The notes beneath the pieces are model-generated. The model ran no database searches. It was not told the origin of the DNA and worked only from the letters and a program-made list of their open reading frames with translations. This document shows, piece by piece, positions 45,069 through 53,800 of a stretch of 64,000 nucleotides of DNA. How positions within the stretch are numbered: position 1 is the first letter of the stretch; each line of letters starts with the position of its first letter. The translations under genes were made by a program, and so were the position numbers. Source of the stretch: Armatimonadota bacterium. Lineage in GTDB: Bacteria > Armatimonadota > HRBIN16. The stretch spans positions 124,001 through 188,000 of the forward strand of contig BPGU01000001.1 of assembly GCA_026003195.1 (NCBI GenBank). The letters are read 5' to 3'.

Positions 45069-47546
45069 GTGTCCAGAGGGGTTGTTGTCGCGCTGGCGCT
45101 GATAGTGCTTGCAGTGGCTGCACAGGCGCAGGGACTGATGATGGGGCAGGGCGTTTTCGTCGACCGCGAGGGAACGACCCATCGCTGGCAGATAACGCCT
45201 GCGCATAGCCTGCAGTGGAACGGAGAAATCTACATGCCCACCGGGGTGTGGATTACCCCGCAGTCGCTGCGAGCCGATTCCACCGAGGCGGATTTCCAGC
45301 GCGACGAACAACTGCTGGATGCGCTGGCACGGGCAGGCATCAACGATGTCTGTGTGGTGCCTCGCGATGCGGCACCGACCATCTCTGCAGAGCGCTGGCA
45401 GCGACTGGTGGATGCTCTGGAGGCACGAGGGATGCGCTACGGTCTTTCCCTCGGAGAGGCAGGGTTGCCCGTCGCGCAAGGATACGTGGTAGCACCCGCT
45501 TCCAACCGCATCGCCAACATCGCGCAGGCAGGCGTCGTCGTCTTCCGGGCGCCGTACGCCGACCATGCGCAGACCTTTGTGGTAGACACCCATGATGGCA
45601 GCATCCTCAGCCACACGCGCGTCGCCGTGGAGCAGGGCGTGGGGCGTGTGCCATTGCAGTTGCCGGAAGGTGTCCTGGCGATACTGGTCACCTATCCCCA
45701 TCGTCCTCTGGCGGATGCGGGTGGCTTTGTGCCCGACATCTGGGAGGGTTATGATGCCTGGCGAGATGGGGTGCTGCAGACCCTGGGCAAAGTGCGCTTC
45801 GGCAAAGGGCTGCGGTTCTGGGTGGACCCATTGGGACGGTGGGCACCACCTCTGGAAGAGGAGGGCATTGTGCCCTCTTCCCCGATGTTTCGTCTGGGCT
45901 TCGAAGCCTTTCTGGCACGCAAGTACCAGACGCTGGAGAACCTGATGAGCGCGTGGGCGCTTTCGGAGCGTAATCTGGAATCTTTTGCCGATGCCGCGCG
46001 TCAGTTGCCTCTCTGGCGAGGACAAAAGGGCATTCCCCAGCTGTATGACCTGCAGACGGGTAACCTGCGCCGGGTGGAGGCGACCCGCTGTGCCTACTGG
46101 AGAGATATCCACCAGTATCGGCGAGAGGCTTTGCAGGAGGCGGCAGATCGGCTGGCAGTAATATTGCGAAGGCATCTGGCGGACGTGCCCGTGCTGCTGA
46201 GCTGGCAGAAGTTCCATCCGGTGTACGTGTTCACGCAGAACCAGCCGGGTGTCGAGGGGTTGCTGGTGGTCACCGCCGAGCGCGGCTTCAACCTCGCCGT
46301 CAAGAGTATGGCTCCAGCGATGGGACAAGCCACAGAGAGCGTACGCCCTACCTGGCTGGTGGCTGCGGTGGCACACGACGTGAAACGGGATTACGCGGAT
46401 AGCCAGGCACTGCTGAGCGAGGCGGAAGCTCTGGCTCAGGCAGGCAGTCGGGGCTGGTTCTTCCGGGTGACGGAGGCGTTCACAGACACCGCTCCTTTGC
46501 AGTGGCTGCGCTCTTTTCAGCAAACAGTGCTCACCCGACCGGAATGGCAACAACCTCCCCGTGTGCTCTTCTTCCCCCAAAGCGCATCGGGTATCTGCGA
46601 AGTCAAAAAGCTGCCGGGAGATGTGTGGTGGCTACCGTCGGTGCGTGAGGGGACATTGGTCAACGTCGGGCGAAACTACCGTGCTTATCATCTCCGCACG
46701 CTCACCGGGGAGCAGTACGTGATGTGGTCAGTGGAGAAAGACCGCCCGGTGCAGTTTCGCCTGATGGAGCCGCGCGCGTTTACGGCGTACCTGCCCGATG
46801 GCACGCCGGTCAAAATCAGCGGCAAAGGGCGGAGTTTCTCGATGAATCTTCCCACGGTGCCGGTGGTGTTCATTGGCAGCGGCACGCTCTTTCCGGTAGA
46901 AGCCGCGCAGGACGCCGTCAACGAGCTGGCAAGGCTGATCAAAATCGCGGAGTCGCGCCGGGTAGATGTGGGAACCGGACGATTCCGCTGGCAACAGGCA
47001 CGCGATAATCTCCGAGCCGGTCAGGTGTACACTGCCTATCTGCTCGCCAGTGAAGCGCTGAATGAGCTGATTCAACGGCTGTCACAGTATCTCTGGATGG
47101 AGGCGGAGACCGCCGACGAGAGCAATTTCGATGAGGTCATCGAGCAGCCGTGGGCAAGCGGTGGCAAGCTGGTGCGTTTACAAAACGTCAACGACCCTCC
47201 CGCACGGGGCTACTTCCTGCGCTATCAGTTCGGCGTGAGGGAGGAAGGGAACTATGTCCTGTGGGTGGCTTGTCGTCCAGAGGGCAGCTCGCCCTTGCTG
47301 TGGAGTGTGGATGATAACGCTCCCCAGCCCCCTGAGAGCAACGTTCCCGTCGGCGCATATGGGGAGGGCTTCGGATGGATACGGATGGGCACGGTCAGGC
47401 TATCGCCCGGGGTACATACCCTCGAACTGCGAGTGGTGCAGCGCGCTGGAGAGGGGCTCAAACCCTATGTGCAGTGGTGCGATGTAGTGCTTCTGACCAC
47501 TGAGAACATCATCCCGCAGGGTACCGCCAAACCACCCGTCAGGTAG
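45069..47546 (+). CDS. Secreted GH-like protein with C-terminal carbohydrate-binding-like domain
   Basis: An 825-residue exported protein from a GTG with GGGTGAG upstream. The signal peptide is VVVALALIVLAVAAQA. Residues about 60-480 look like a TIM-barrel-type enzyme region (YMPTGVWITPQSL, LDALARAGINDVCVV, RGMRYGLSLGEAGL, KFHPVYVFTQNQPG, FFRVTEAFTDTAPLQWL). The C-terminal 180 residues (WMEAETADESNF, LRYQFGVREEGNYVLWVACRP, GFGWIRMGTVRLSPGVHTLELRV) resemble a carbohydrate-binding jelly-roll. No known family name is certain, and the catalytic residues are not identified. It is divergent from ftsE and followed by a DUF624-like gene. Confidence 0.6.
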   Translation: MSRGVVVALALIVLAVAAQAQGLMMGQGVFVDREGTTHRWQITPAHSLQWNGEIYMPTGVWITPQSLRADSTEADFQRDEQLLDALARAGINDVCVVPRDAAPTISAERWQRLVDALEARGMRYGLSLGEAGLPVAQGYVVAPASNRIANIAQAGVVVFRAPYADHAQTFVVDTHDGSILSHTRVAVEQGVGRVPLQLPEGVLAILVTYPHRPLADAGGFVPDIWEGYDAWRDGVLQTLGKVRFGKGLRFWVDPLGRWAPPLEEEGIVPSSPMFRLGFEAFLARKYQTLENLMSAWALSERNLESFADAARQLPLWRGQKGIPQLYDLQTGNLRRVEATRCAYWRDIHQYRREALQEAADRLAVILRRHLADVPVLLSWQKFHPVYVFTQNQPGVEGLLVVTAERGFNLAVKSMAPAMGQATESVRPTWLVAAVAHDVKRDYADSQALLSEAEALAQAGSRGWFFRVTEAFTDTAPLQWLRSFQQTVLTRPEWQQPPRVLFFPQSASGICEVKKLPGDVWWLPSVREGTLVNVGRNYRAYHLRTLTGEQYVMWSVEKDRPVQFRLMEPRAFTAYLPDGTPVKISGKGRSFSMNLPTVPVVFIGSGTLFPVEAAQDAVNELARLIKIAESRRVDVGTGRFRWQQARDNLRAGQVYTAYLLASEALNELIQRLSQYLWMEAETADESNFDEVIEQPWASGGKLVRLQNVNDPPARGYFLRYQFGVREEGNYVLWVACRPEGSSPLLWSVDDNAPQPPESNVPVGAYGEGFGWIRMGTVRLSPGVHTLELRVVQRAGEGLKPYVQWCDVVLLTTENIIPQGTAKPPVR

Positions 47547-47552
47547 AGGCTT

Positions 47553-48341
47553 ATGGAAAAAACGCCTTCTCCCACCATCACCTTCTTCCGCGCGTTGCGC
47601 AACGCCACGGGCGACGCCTATGACCGGCTGGGCTTGACGCTGGCGAGCAGCCTGTTGTGGTTTGCGGCGCTGATGGCTGCTTCGATAGCCGTGAGCGCAG
47701 CTGCTCGCACGCAACCGGTTCTGGTGGTACTGGGGGTGTTTTGCATCGGCTCAGTGTTGCTGGGCGAAGTATGGACGGGATGCGTGTACCTGGCATATCG
47801 CATCGCCACGCGCGACGACCCCTCCCTGCTGTGCTTTGTGGAGGCATGGCGGGGCTTGGGGTGGAAAACGCTGGGGCTGGCAGTCATCCAGACCTTTGTG
47901 ACGGTAGTTATTCTGGCAAACATCGCGCTGTATCTGCAGAGCAACCTGCTCTTCATGCGGGTTTTTGGCGTGGTCATCCTGTACCTTCTGCTACTGTGGA
48001 TCACCGCCATGTTGTATCAGTATCCCCTGCTGGTGGAACACGTATTCGGTGCATATACGGCAGAGCAAACGAAGACGAGCTGGGTACGCCGGGTGCTGCG
48101 GCGGTCGTTGTTGCTGACGATAGGCAACCTGCCCTTCAGCGCAGGCATGTTTGCCATCATGACGGCGTGGGCAATCTTTTGCTTCATCAGCGTTGTCGGT
48201 CTTGCGTTGATGTATGCCGGCTTCGTGTCGCTGGCGACAGTGCACTGGACGCGCGCCCTGCTAATCAACTACGGGGTGATTGCACTACCCCCGGAGCCGG
48301 AGGTTATTCCCGACGAGCAGTTCCGTTTGCCAGAGGAATAA
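47553..48341 (+). CDS. YesL-like (DUF624) integral membrane protein
   Basis: A 262-residue protein with about six membrane helices. FFRALRNATGDAYDRLGLTLASSLLWFAAL opens it in the way of DUF624/YesL proteins, which occur in carbohydrate-transport operons. LLYQYPLLVEHV and LLLTIGNLPFSAGMFA follow. It lies 6 bases after the secreted GH-like gene and shortly before a PfkB-type kinase, fitting a sugar-related set. No function is established for the family. Confidence 0.65.
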   Translation: MEKTPSPTITFFRALRNATGDAYDRLGLTLASSLLWFAALMAASIAVSAAARTQPVLVVLGVFCIGSVLLGEVWTGCVYLAYRIATRDDPSLLCFVEAWRGLGWKTLGLAVIQTFVTVVILANIALYLQSNLLFMRVFGVVILYLLLLWITAMLYQYPLLVEHVFGAYTAEQTKTSWVRRVLRRSLLLTIGNLPFSAGMFAIMTAWAIFCFISVVGLALMYAGFVSLATVHWTRALLINYGVIALPPEPEVIPDEQFRLPEE

Positions 48342-48398
48342 GCCCGGCAAGGGAGGAGCCACAAACAGATAGAATAACCCTGTCACGGAGGGAGCGAG

Positions 48399-49343
48399 AT
48401 GATAGAAGTAACCTGTCTGGGCATTCTGGTTGCCGATGTGGTCGGCAAACCGATAGACACCTACCCCGAACGCGGTCGACTGCAGCTGGTAGAGCGTATG
48501 GAACTGCACAGCGGTGGTTGCGCTGCGAACACGGGCGTATCACTGGCGAAGATTGGCATCCGGACCGCCGTCATCGGCAAGGTGGGCAACGACGGCTTTG
48601 GCGACTTTCTCGTGCAGGTTCTGCAGAAACACGGTATCGACACACGCGGCGTGAAGCGTGATGAGAAAGAAGCCACCAGCGCCACGATGGTGATGGTGCA
48701 CAGCGACGGCGAACGCTCGTTCCTGCACTACATCGGTGCGAACGCCGCCCTGCATCTGGAAGACGTAGACATGGACATCGTGCGTCAGAGCAAGGTGCTG
48801 CATGTTGCGGGTGCGCTGGTGATGCCCGGCATCGACGGCGAGCCGACGGCAGAACTGTTGCGCCGGGCGAAGGAGAGGGGCATTATCACCAGCTTCGATA
48901 CCGTGTGGAACACCAACAGTGGCTGGATGAACACCATCAGACCCTGCTTGCCGTATGTGGACTACATGATCCCCAGCATCGAAGAGGCGAAAATGCTCAC
49001 CGGCAAGGAGCACCCCGAAGACATTGCACAGGTGTTTCTGGATCATGGCGTGAAGGTAGTGGGGCTGAAGATGGGCGAGCGGGGATGCTACATCCGCACA
49101 GCGGACGCGAAAATCTCCATCCCGCGCTATCAGGTGGAGGCGGTGGATGCACTGGGCGCAGGCGATGCCTTCGCGGCAGGCTTCCTGACGGGTGTGGTCA
49201 AAGGCTGGGATCTGGAGCAGACGGGACGCTTCGCCAATGCTGTGGGTGCGCTGTGCGTCACCGCTCTCGGCGCAACGACGGGCGTGCGCTCACTGGAAGA
49301 GACCTTAGAGTTCATGCAAAAGACGCCCCTGGCGTCAGGATGA
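48399..49343 (+). CDS. PfkB-family carbohydrate kinase
   Basis: A 314-residue ribokinase-like enzyme. It has the substrate-binding GGCAANTGVSLAKIG, KVGNDGFGDFL, the anion-hole/catalytic segment VDALGAGDAFAAGFLTG with the base Asp, and VVGLKMGERGCYI. By family it phosphorylates a sugar, ribose-like compound or nucleoside; which one is not visible. GGAGGGAG lies 5 bases before the ATG. It is followed 1 base later by the CPBP protease gene. Confidence 0.92.
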   Translation: MIEVTCLGILVADVVGKPIDTYPERGRLQLVERMELHSGGCAANTGVSLAKIGIRTAVIGKVGNDGFGDFLVQVLQKHGIDTRGVKRDEKEATSATMVMVHSDGERSFLHYIGANAALHLEDVDMDIVRQSKVLHVAGALVMPGIDGEPTAELLRRAKERGIITSFDTVWNTNSGWMNTIRPCLPYVDYMIPSIEEAKMLTGKEHPEDIAQVFLDHGVKVVGLKMGERGCYIRTADAKISIPRYQVEAVDALGAGDAFAAGFLTGVVKGWDLEQTGRFANAVGALCVTALGATTGVRSLEETLEFMQKTPLASG

Positions 49344-49344
49344 G

Positions 49345-50238
49345 ATGAACACCCCCAACCCTTTCCTGGAGATAGCCCGCCAGGGCAGGAACGAGTGGTG
49401 GCGGTATGTGACGGGCATGGGGGTCATCTTTATCTGCTGGACAGGAGGGCAGGTCGCTTTGACCTTGCCCCTGTTGCTCAGCGGCACAGATGCTACCCAT
49501 GCCGACCTGCTCTTGTTGACCGCCCTGCTTCTCAGCTTTGTGCCTGCGCTGGTGGCAGTGGCGGTAGTGGTGCGCCTGCTGCATGGCAGACCCTTTCTTT
49601 CCCTCGTCACGCCCTACAAGCAGGTGAGATGGGGAAGGGTAGCCCTCGGTTTTGGGGCGTGGTTGGTGCTCGCAACGGTGGCGGCAGCGATCGAGGCAAT
49701 ACTCTATCCGGGCAGGTATCAACCCACCTCCGAACCGTTGAGCGTGTTGCCCTTCCTGCTGGTAGCCGCGCTGCTGATACCCGTTCAGGCGGGCACCGAA
49801 GAGCTGGTGTATCGTGGTTACCTGTTGCAGGGGATGGGGTTGCTCTTCCGGCAGCCTCTGCTACTGGCAACTCTCAACGGCGCATTGTTCGCTCTTCCCC
49901 ACGCCGCCAACCCCGAAACCTCAGTGAGTTTGCTGAAAGCGCTTTCCCTGTACTTCCTTGCGGGGTTTTTCTGGGCGCTGGTCACCCTGCGCTCTGGTAC
50001 GCTGGAGCTGGCTTGGGGAGCGCACGCTGCCAATAACTTCTTCACTGTCGTGGTGGCAAACTACGAGACAACCGCCCTCCCCAGCCACTCTTTCTTTGTG
50101 ATCCAAGTGATAGACATCAACTACCAGCTGCTGACGATCCTGATCGGCATGGGGTTGTTCTACCTGCTGCTGGCACGCCCTGCACGCCACGAGACCGCCC
50201 CGGAGCTCCTGGAGTGCGAAGATGTCGAAGCGCGATAG
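49345..50238 (+). CDS. CPBP family intramembrane metalloprotease
   Basis: A 297-residue membrane protein with eight or so helices and the CPBP/Abi motifs: AGTEELVYRGYLLQG (EExxxR), FALPHAANP and LAWGAHAANNFF, which supply the catalytic Glu and His residues. Related proteins cleave CAAX-type or membrane substrates, or have immunity functions. It begins 1 base after the kinase stop, so translation is coupled. Confidence 0.9.
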   Translation: MNTPNPFLEIARQGRNEWWRYVTGMGVIFICWTGGQVALTLPLLLSGTDATHADLLLLTALLLSFVPALVAVAVVVRLLHGRPFLSLVTPYKQVRWGRVALGFGAWLVLATVAAAIEAILYPGRYQPTSEPLSVLPFLLVAALLIPVQAGTEELVYRGYLLQGMGLLFRQPLLLATLNGALFALPHAANPETSVSLLKALSLYFLAGFFWALVTLRSGTLELAWGAHAANNFFTVVVANYETTALPSHSFFVIQVIDINYQLLTILIGMGLFYLLLARPARHETAPELLECEDVEAR

Positions 50239-50263
50239 GGTTTGCTCCTTCGTGCATGGGATG

Positions 50264-53200
50264 TTACCACTGAGCCCGGCTCACCTCGCGCATCTCCTCG
50301 ATCCATACCCACCACGCCGGTTTGCTGTGGAAGTGCCCGGAGGTTTGTAATCGGGTTTTTGTGCGAGCTGGCAGGCTGGCTTTCTGGAGCCAACGCCTGG
50401 CTTCCTCCTCGCTGGCGAAGGGTCCCAGCCTCACCGACAGGAGCGGTATCGGTTTATCGCAGGACAGGGTAAATGTGCCGCTTTTTCGCCACGAGTAACC
50501 CAGGCGAGCAACCTGCAAGCCCTTCCCCGCAGGTATCAGCACGGGGAAATTATCCACCTCGATGCCTGTCAGTGGCGACGGGACACGGGGCAGGATGCGC
50601 ACATGGTGGGGATGGGTATCGTCCACCCCGGCGCAGGCTTCCAGTGCGTGCATCGCAGGTCCCTGATTGGCGCCGTTGCTCAGGTCTCCGATGCGGTACC
50701 ACATACCGTTTGGCAGGATACACGTCCCTTCGGGAATAAGCCACAGCCATCTGCGCCAGTCGATACCGCGCTGTGGGTCGGTGTAATCCATGTTCTTGTC
50801 GTAGGAGTATTTTGCCAGGTTCCAGAGCAGCTCGCCCGCGTCATCCATCTCGTCCAGCAGGAGTACGGCATGAGTGAGCCAGCCTTGCCCGTAGCCCATC
50901 GCCAGCACGGGGGCATGTCCATACCTCTGGCTGAGCTGCCGACGCAGGGTGTTGCGCGTGATAGAGGTCATCGTGGCGTCCCAGCGTGTGGGGTCATAGC
51001 CATCCAGATAGATGGAGAACCATGCCTGTACCAGCGAATCCTGCAGGCTGGGCAGTACGGAGTAGGGGCTGACTCGCCAGCAGAAGTTATTGTGGTCTCC
51101 CACTTTCAGCAGGCGGATCATTCCTGCTTGCAGACGGTCGGCGTAGGCGCGCCAGCGGGATGCCCATTCCGTTTCACCCAGCGCGTCGGCGATTTGCGCG
51201 GAGCAACGCAGTGCTACCATGCACGTGTAGGTGGCGTATGGTTCGTACATATCGGCGTTAGCGTAGTTGCGCCGAATCTTCTCAGGGTCGGTTTCACGGC
51301 TCATGCCCGGTGGGCATAAAGGCAGATGAGGTCCACCTCCCCAGCCTGTGACCTCCCCTTCGCTGAATATCACGTCACGCCCGGTGTAGTCCATGAACCA
51401 GCACACAAACTCGGCGGCGTCGCGCGTGGAGTCCCAGCGGCTTTTGCCGTACACCTGCGAGCGAGGAGCGGTCAGCCATTCTCCGGTGGGCGCGCCCAGC
51501 ATTCGCCACGCCACCCACCTGCCTACCATCGTAGCGGCATGTCCCTCCATCTCCTCGTTGCCGTCTATCTCATTCACCGCCCAGGGCAGGGAGTAGGGAC
51601 CATTGACCACAAACGCCCAGTGCGGCGGTGCCTCTTTGGGATAGCGGGTGATGTCCAGCGGTTCGTTCGGCGGACCCTGAGAAGGGTCGCGGTTGGCGCG
51701 GTAGAAGTAGAGCCACTTGTCGCAGAAGTCCACATAATTGGTGCGTCGGGCATCGTCATACGCACACCGCAGCACAAGGGTGGCGTAATGGTCGGAGCTG
51801 CGTCCGTAGGCGCCCTCCGCGTACACCCCGATGGGCACCCAGGTCCCGATGCCGCTGTAGCCGCCATACCAGGGGCAATCCTTGCCCGTCTCGCGGAAAA
51901 AGCCCGTGCCGCTTTCAAACTTCTCCATCATTTGCAGCAGATTGGCTGTCCAGATGTTGGTGAGCATATCTGCCTCGCGCCCGCCCAGAAAGCGGATACG
52001 CGCTGCATCCGTCCCCTGGGGGAAGGGGAGCAAAGCCACACGGGAGGGCAGGTCACTGTCGGAGGTGTACAGGATGCGTGTCAACTCGTCCAGGTCGGCG
52101 AGCCAGTTGGGCACGCGGTACGAGGCAAACGCGGGTTTCAGGTCGTCCGCATCTGCTTTCCACAGCCCGAAGGGTTTCAGATTCGCCTCCGGCTCTGGAG
52201 AAGCCAGCGTGATGGCGGAAACAAGGGGGCGTCCACGCACGTCAGGGTTGTCCACCACTGTGATGGTCTCTATCCTTTTGGCACGAGGGCGAACCGCCAG
52301 ATAGTAATGGGCGTGCCGGGTGTCATTGCCGGCGGGTTCTTCGCTTTCGCGCAAGCGCAGTGCCCGGCGCAGAACACGCATGTACTCGGGGCGCGAAGCG
52401 AACGGTTCGCGAACGGGCACGCTCACCGAATGGGTAGGACCGTGCGTCCATTGCGCCACGAACCACGCGGTCGCCCCCATTACCAGAGGTACCCGGTCGC
52501 TGGTGCCGTCCTCGTAGCGGATGAGCAGGTCCCCGATGCGCGTGCCTATGTATACCAGATCATCGCGCTTCTCACGCAGCTCCGGGTGCTCACCCCAGTG
52601 CGCTACCCCATAATCCCAGCCCTCATTCACCATGCCCAGCAGGTATAGTGTTTCCGCCTGTGCATACACGGGAATGGTCTCGGTATTGCCTTCCATCTGT
52701 CGGCGCGATGCTCCTCGTCGTTCGGGATGCGCCGCCAGGAAAGGGAGAGACCGGCACAACGCCATTTCTGCACCGTCATCGATGGGCAGGGCGTACAGGT
52801 CGTTTCGGTCTATGCACCTGGCGATGGGTGGTTCCTCCTGGCGGTATCCTGCGAAGGCAATCCATGCGAAACCGCCCGGACGGATGACCGGGTTATTGTC
52901 CACCACCTCCAGGTAGACCTGTCTGCCGATGAGGTCGGCGGTAATCCATTTCACCGTCATGAGGGTATTGCCTCCGGAGGTGTGCGCTCGGCGCAGGACG
53001 GCGCCGTCCGGGTGAGATCGCAGTAGCACCCAGTTGCGATCTCCATCGTTGGGGGCGTTCAGGGTACCATCCCAACCCGCAATCAGAAACCGCTGGATGG
53101 GAGCGCGGATCGTGAAAACCGGTGAGCGCAGCACCCCTGTGTTGCTCTCGCCTGCTTCCAGGGAGTTCACCACGTAGCCCGGCTCTATCCCCGGCGGCGA

Positions 53201-53374
53201 AAAGAAGGGCGGGTTCAGGCTGATTCGCCACGTTTCCTTTCCCTCTACCGTCCATCCCTCCAGCGTGCCGGATGCAAAGCGCAGTACTGAGTCCTCATCC
53301 TGTTGCCCATCGGAGACTGTGGCAATGACGCATAGACACACGGTAAGAACGCTGCATGCGAAAAGGGTTCTCAT
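50264..53374 (-). CDS. Large secreted alpha/alpha-barrel protein with SPOR-like C-terminus
   Basis: A 1036-residue exported protein, signal peptide MRTLFACSVLTVCLCVIATVSDG. Residues about 25-180 form a beta-sandwich (ASGTLEGWTVEG, VVNSLEAGESNTGVLRSPVF). The long middle carries helical-barrel motifs seen in several glycoside hydrolases (YDDARRTNYVDFCDKWLYFY, WAVNEIDGNEEMEGHAATM, YEPYATYTCMVALRC, HAPVLAMGYGQGWLTHAVLLL). The last 55 residues (LSVRLGPFASEEEARRWLQKA) look like a SPOR peptidoglycan-binding domain. The enzyme class and substrate are unknown; catalytic residues are not identified. GGAG lies 4 bases before the ATG. Confidence 0.65.
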   Translation of the reverse strand: MRTLFACSVLTVCLCVIATVSDGQQDEDSVLRFASGTLEGWTVEGKETWRISLNPPFFSPPGIEPGYVVNSLEAGESNTGVLRSPVFTIRAPIQRFLIAGWDGTLNAPNDGDRNWVLLRSHPDGAVLRRAHTSGGNTLMTVKWITADLIGRQVYLEVVDNNPVIRPGGFAWIAFAGYRQEEPPIARCIDRNDLYALPIDDGAEMALCRSLPFLAAHPERRGASRRQMEGNTETIPVYAQAETLYLLGMVNEGWDYGVAHWGEHPELREKRDDLVYIGTRIGDLLIRYEDGTSDRVPLVMGATAWFVAQWTHGPTHSVSVPVREPFASRPEYMRVLRRALRLRESEEPAGNDTRHAHYYLAVRPRAKRIETITVVDNPDVRGRPLVSAITLASPEPEANLKPFGLWKADADDLKPAFASYRVPNWLADLDELTRILYTSDSDLPSRVALLPFPQGTDAARIRFLGGREADMLTNIWTANLLQMMEKFESGTGFFRETGKDCPWYGGYSGIGTWVPIGVYAEGAYGRSSDHYATLVLRCAYDDARRTNYVDFCDKWLYFYRANRDPSQGPPNEPLDITRYPKEAPPHWAFVVNGPYSLPWAVNEIDGNEEMEGHAATMVGRWVAWRMLGAPTGEWLTAPRSQVYGKSRWDSTRDAAEFVCWFMDYTGRDVIFSEGEVTGWGGGPHLPLCPPGMSRETDPEKIRRNYANADMYEPYATYTCMVALRCSAQIADALGETEWASRWRAYADRLQAGMIRLLKVGDHNNFCWRVSPYSVLPSLQDSLVQAWFSIYLDGYDPTRWDATMTSITRNTLRRQLSQRYGHAPVLAMGYGQGWLTHAVLLLDEMDDAGELLWNLAKYSYDKNMDYTDPQRGIDWRRWLWLIPEGTCILPNGMWYRIGDLSNGANQGPAMHALEACAGVDDTHPHHVRILPRVPSPLTGIEVDNFPVLIPAGKGLQVARLGYSWRKSGTFTLSCDKPIPLLSVRLGPFASEEEARRWLQKASLPARTKTRLQTSGHFHSKPAWWVWIEEMREVSRAQW

Positions 53375-53448
53375 TTCTCCTGTTTTTGCTCCTCCCGGAC
53401 GAAAACTTACCCTTCTGGCAATCCTCTACTACTCTGTCAAGGCTCAAT

Positions 53449-53577
53449 GTGGTGAGAGACCACCCGGCGACTGGAAGGCGCGGGCAACAACTACAAAACC
53501 CCCTCGGGGGTGGATAACCTGCGTGAGCAGGTTTCGTGCCCCTGTTGCCCGCGATTTTCCATCGCTGGGACAACACC
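53449..53577 (+). ncRNA. Candidate structured RNA upstream of the kaiC-like operon
   Basis: An 11-base stem (CGCGGGCAACA at 53479-53489 with TGTTGCCCGCG at 53543-53553) encloses two hairpins: ACCCC-CTCG-GGGGT and AACCTGC-GTGA-GCAGGTT. The latter has a GNRA tetraloop. Flanking hairpins lie at 53449-53463 and 53561-53577. The three-way-junction form is what structured regulatory RNAs show, but I match it to no known riboswitch class. It lies 223 bases before the KaiC-like gene, and could equally be the 3' end or an independent RNA; the strand is inferred from that gene. Confidence 0.4.
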
Positions 53578-53800
53578 AGCATCCTAAGAAGCAGGTTTGA
53601 CAGACTACTACGCATCCACCGAACGTGCTTTATCCGGTACTCTACGCGAGAGGAGGGAGAATTCCTGCCGCGAGATGACCTGACCGATTACCGTTGGTGC
53701 AGACTGGCGCATTTCAATCTGCATCGAGAAGGAAAAGCATCGGCATGAATCGAAAACAGGGGAGGTTTTGTCATCAAGGCAGTGTACTATGGTGAGATGA

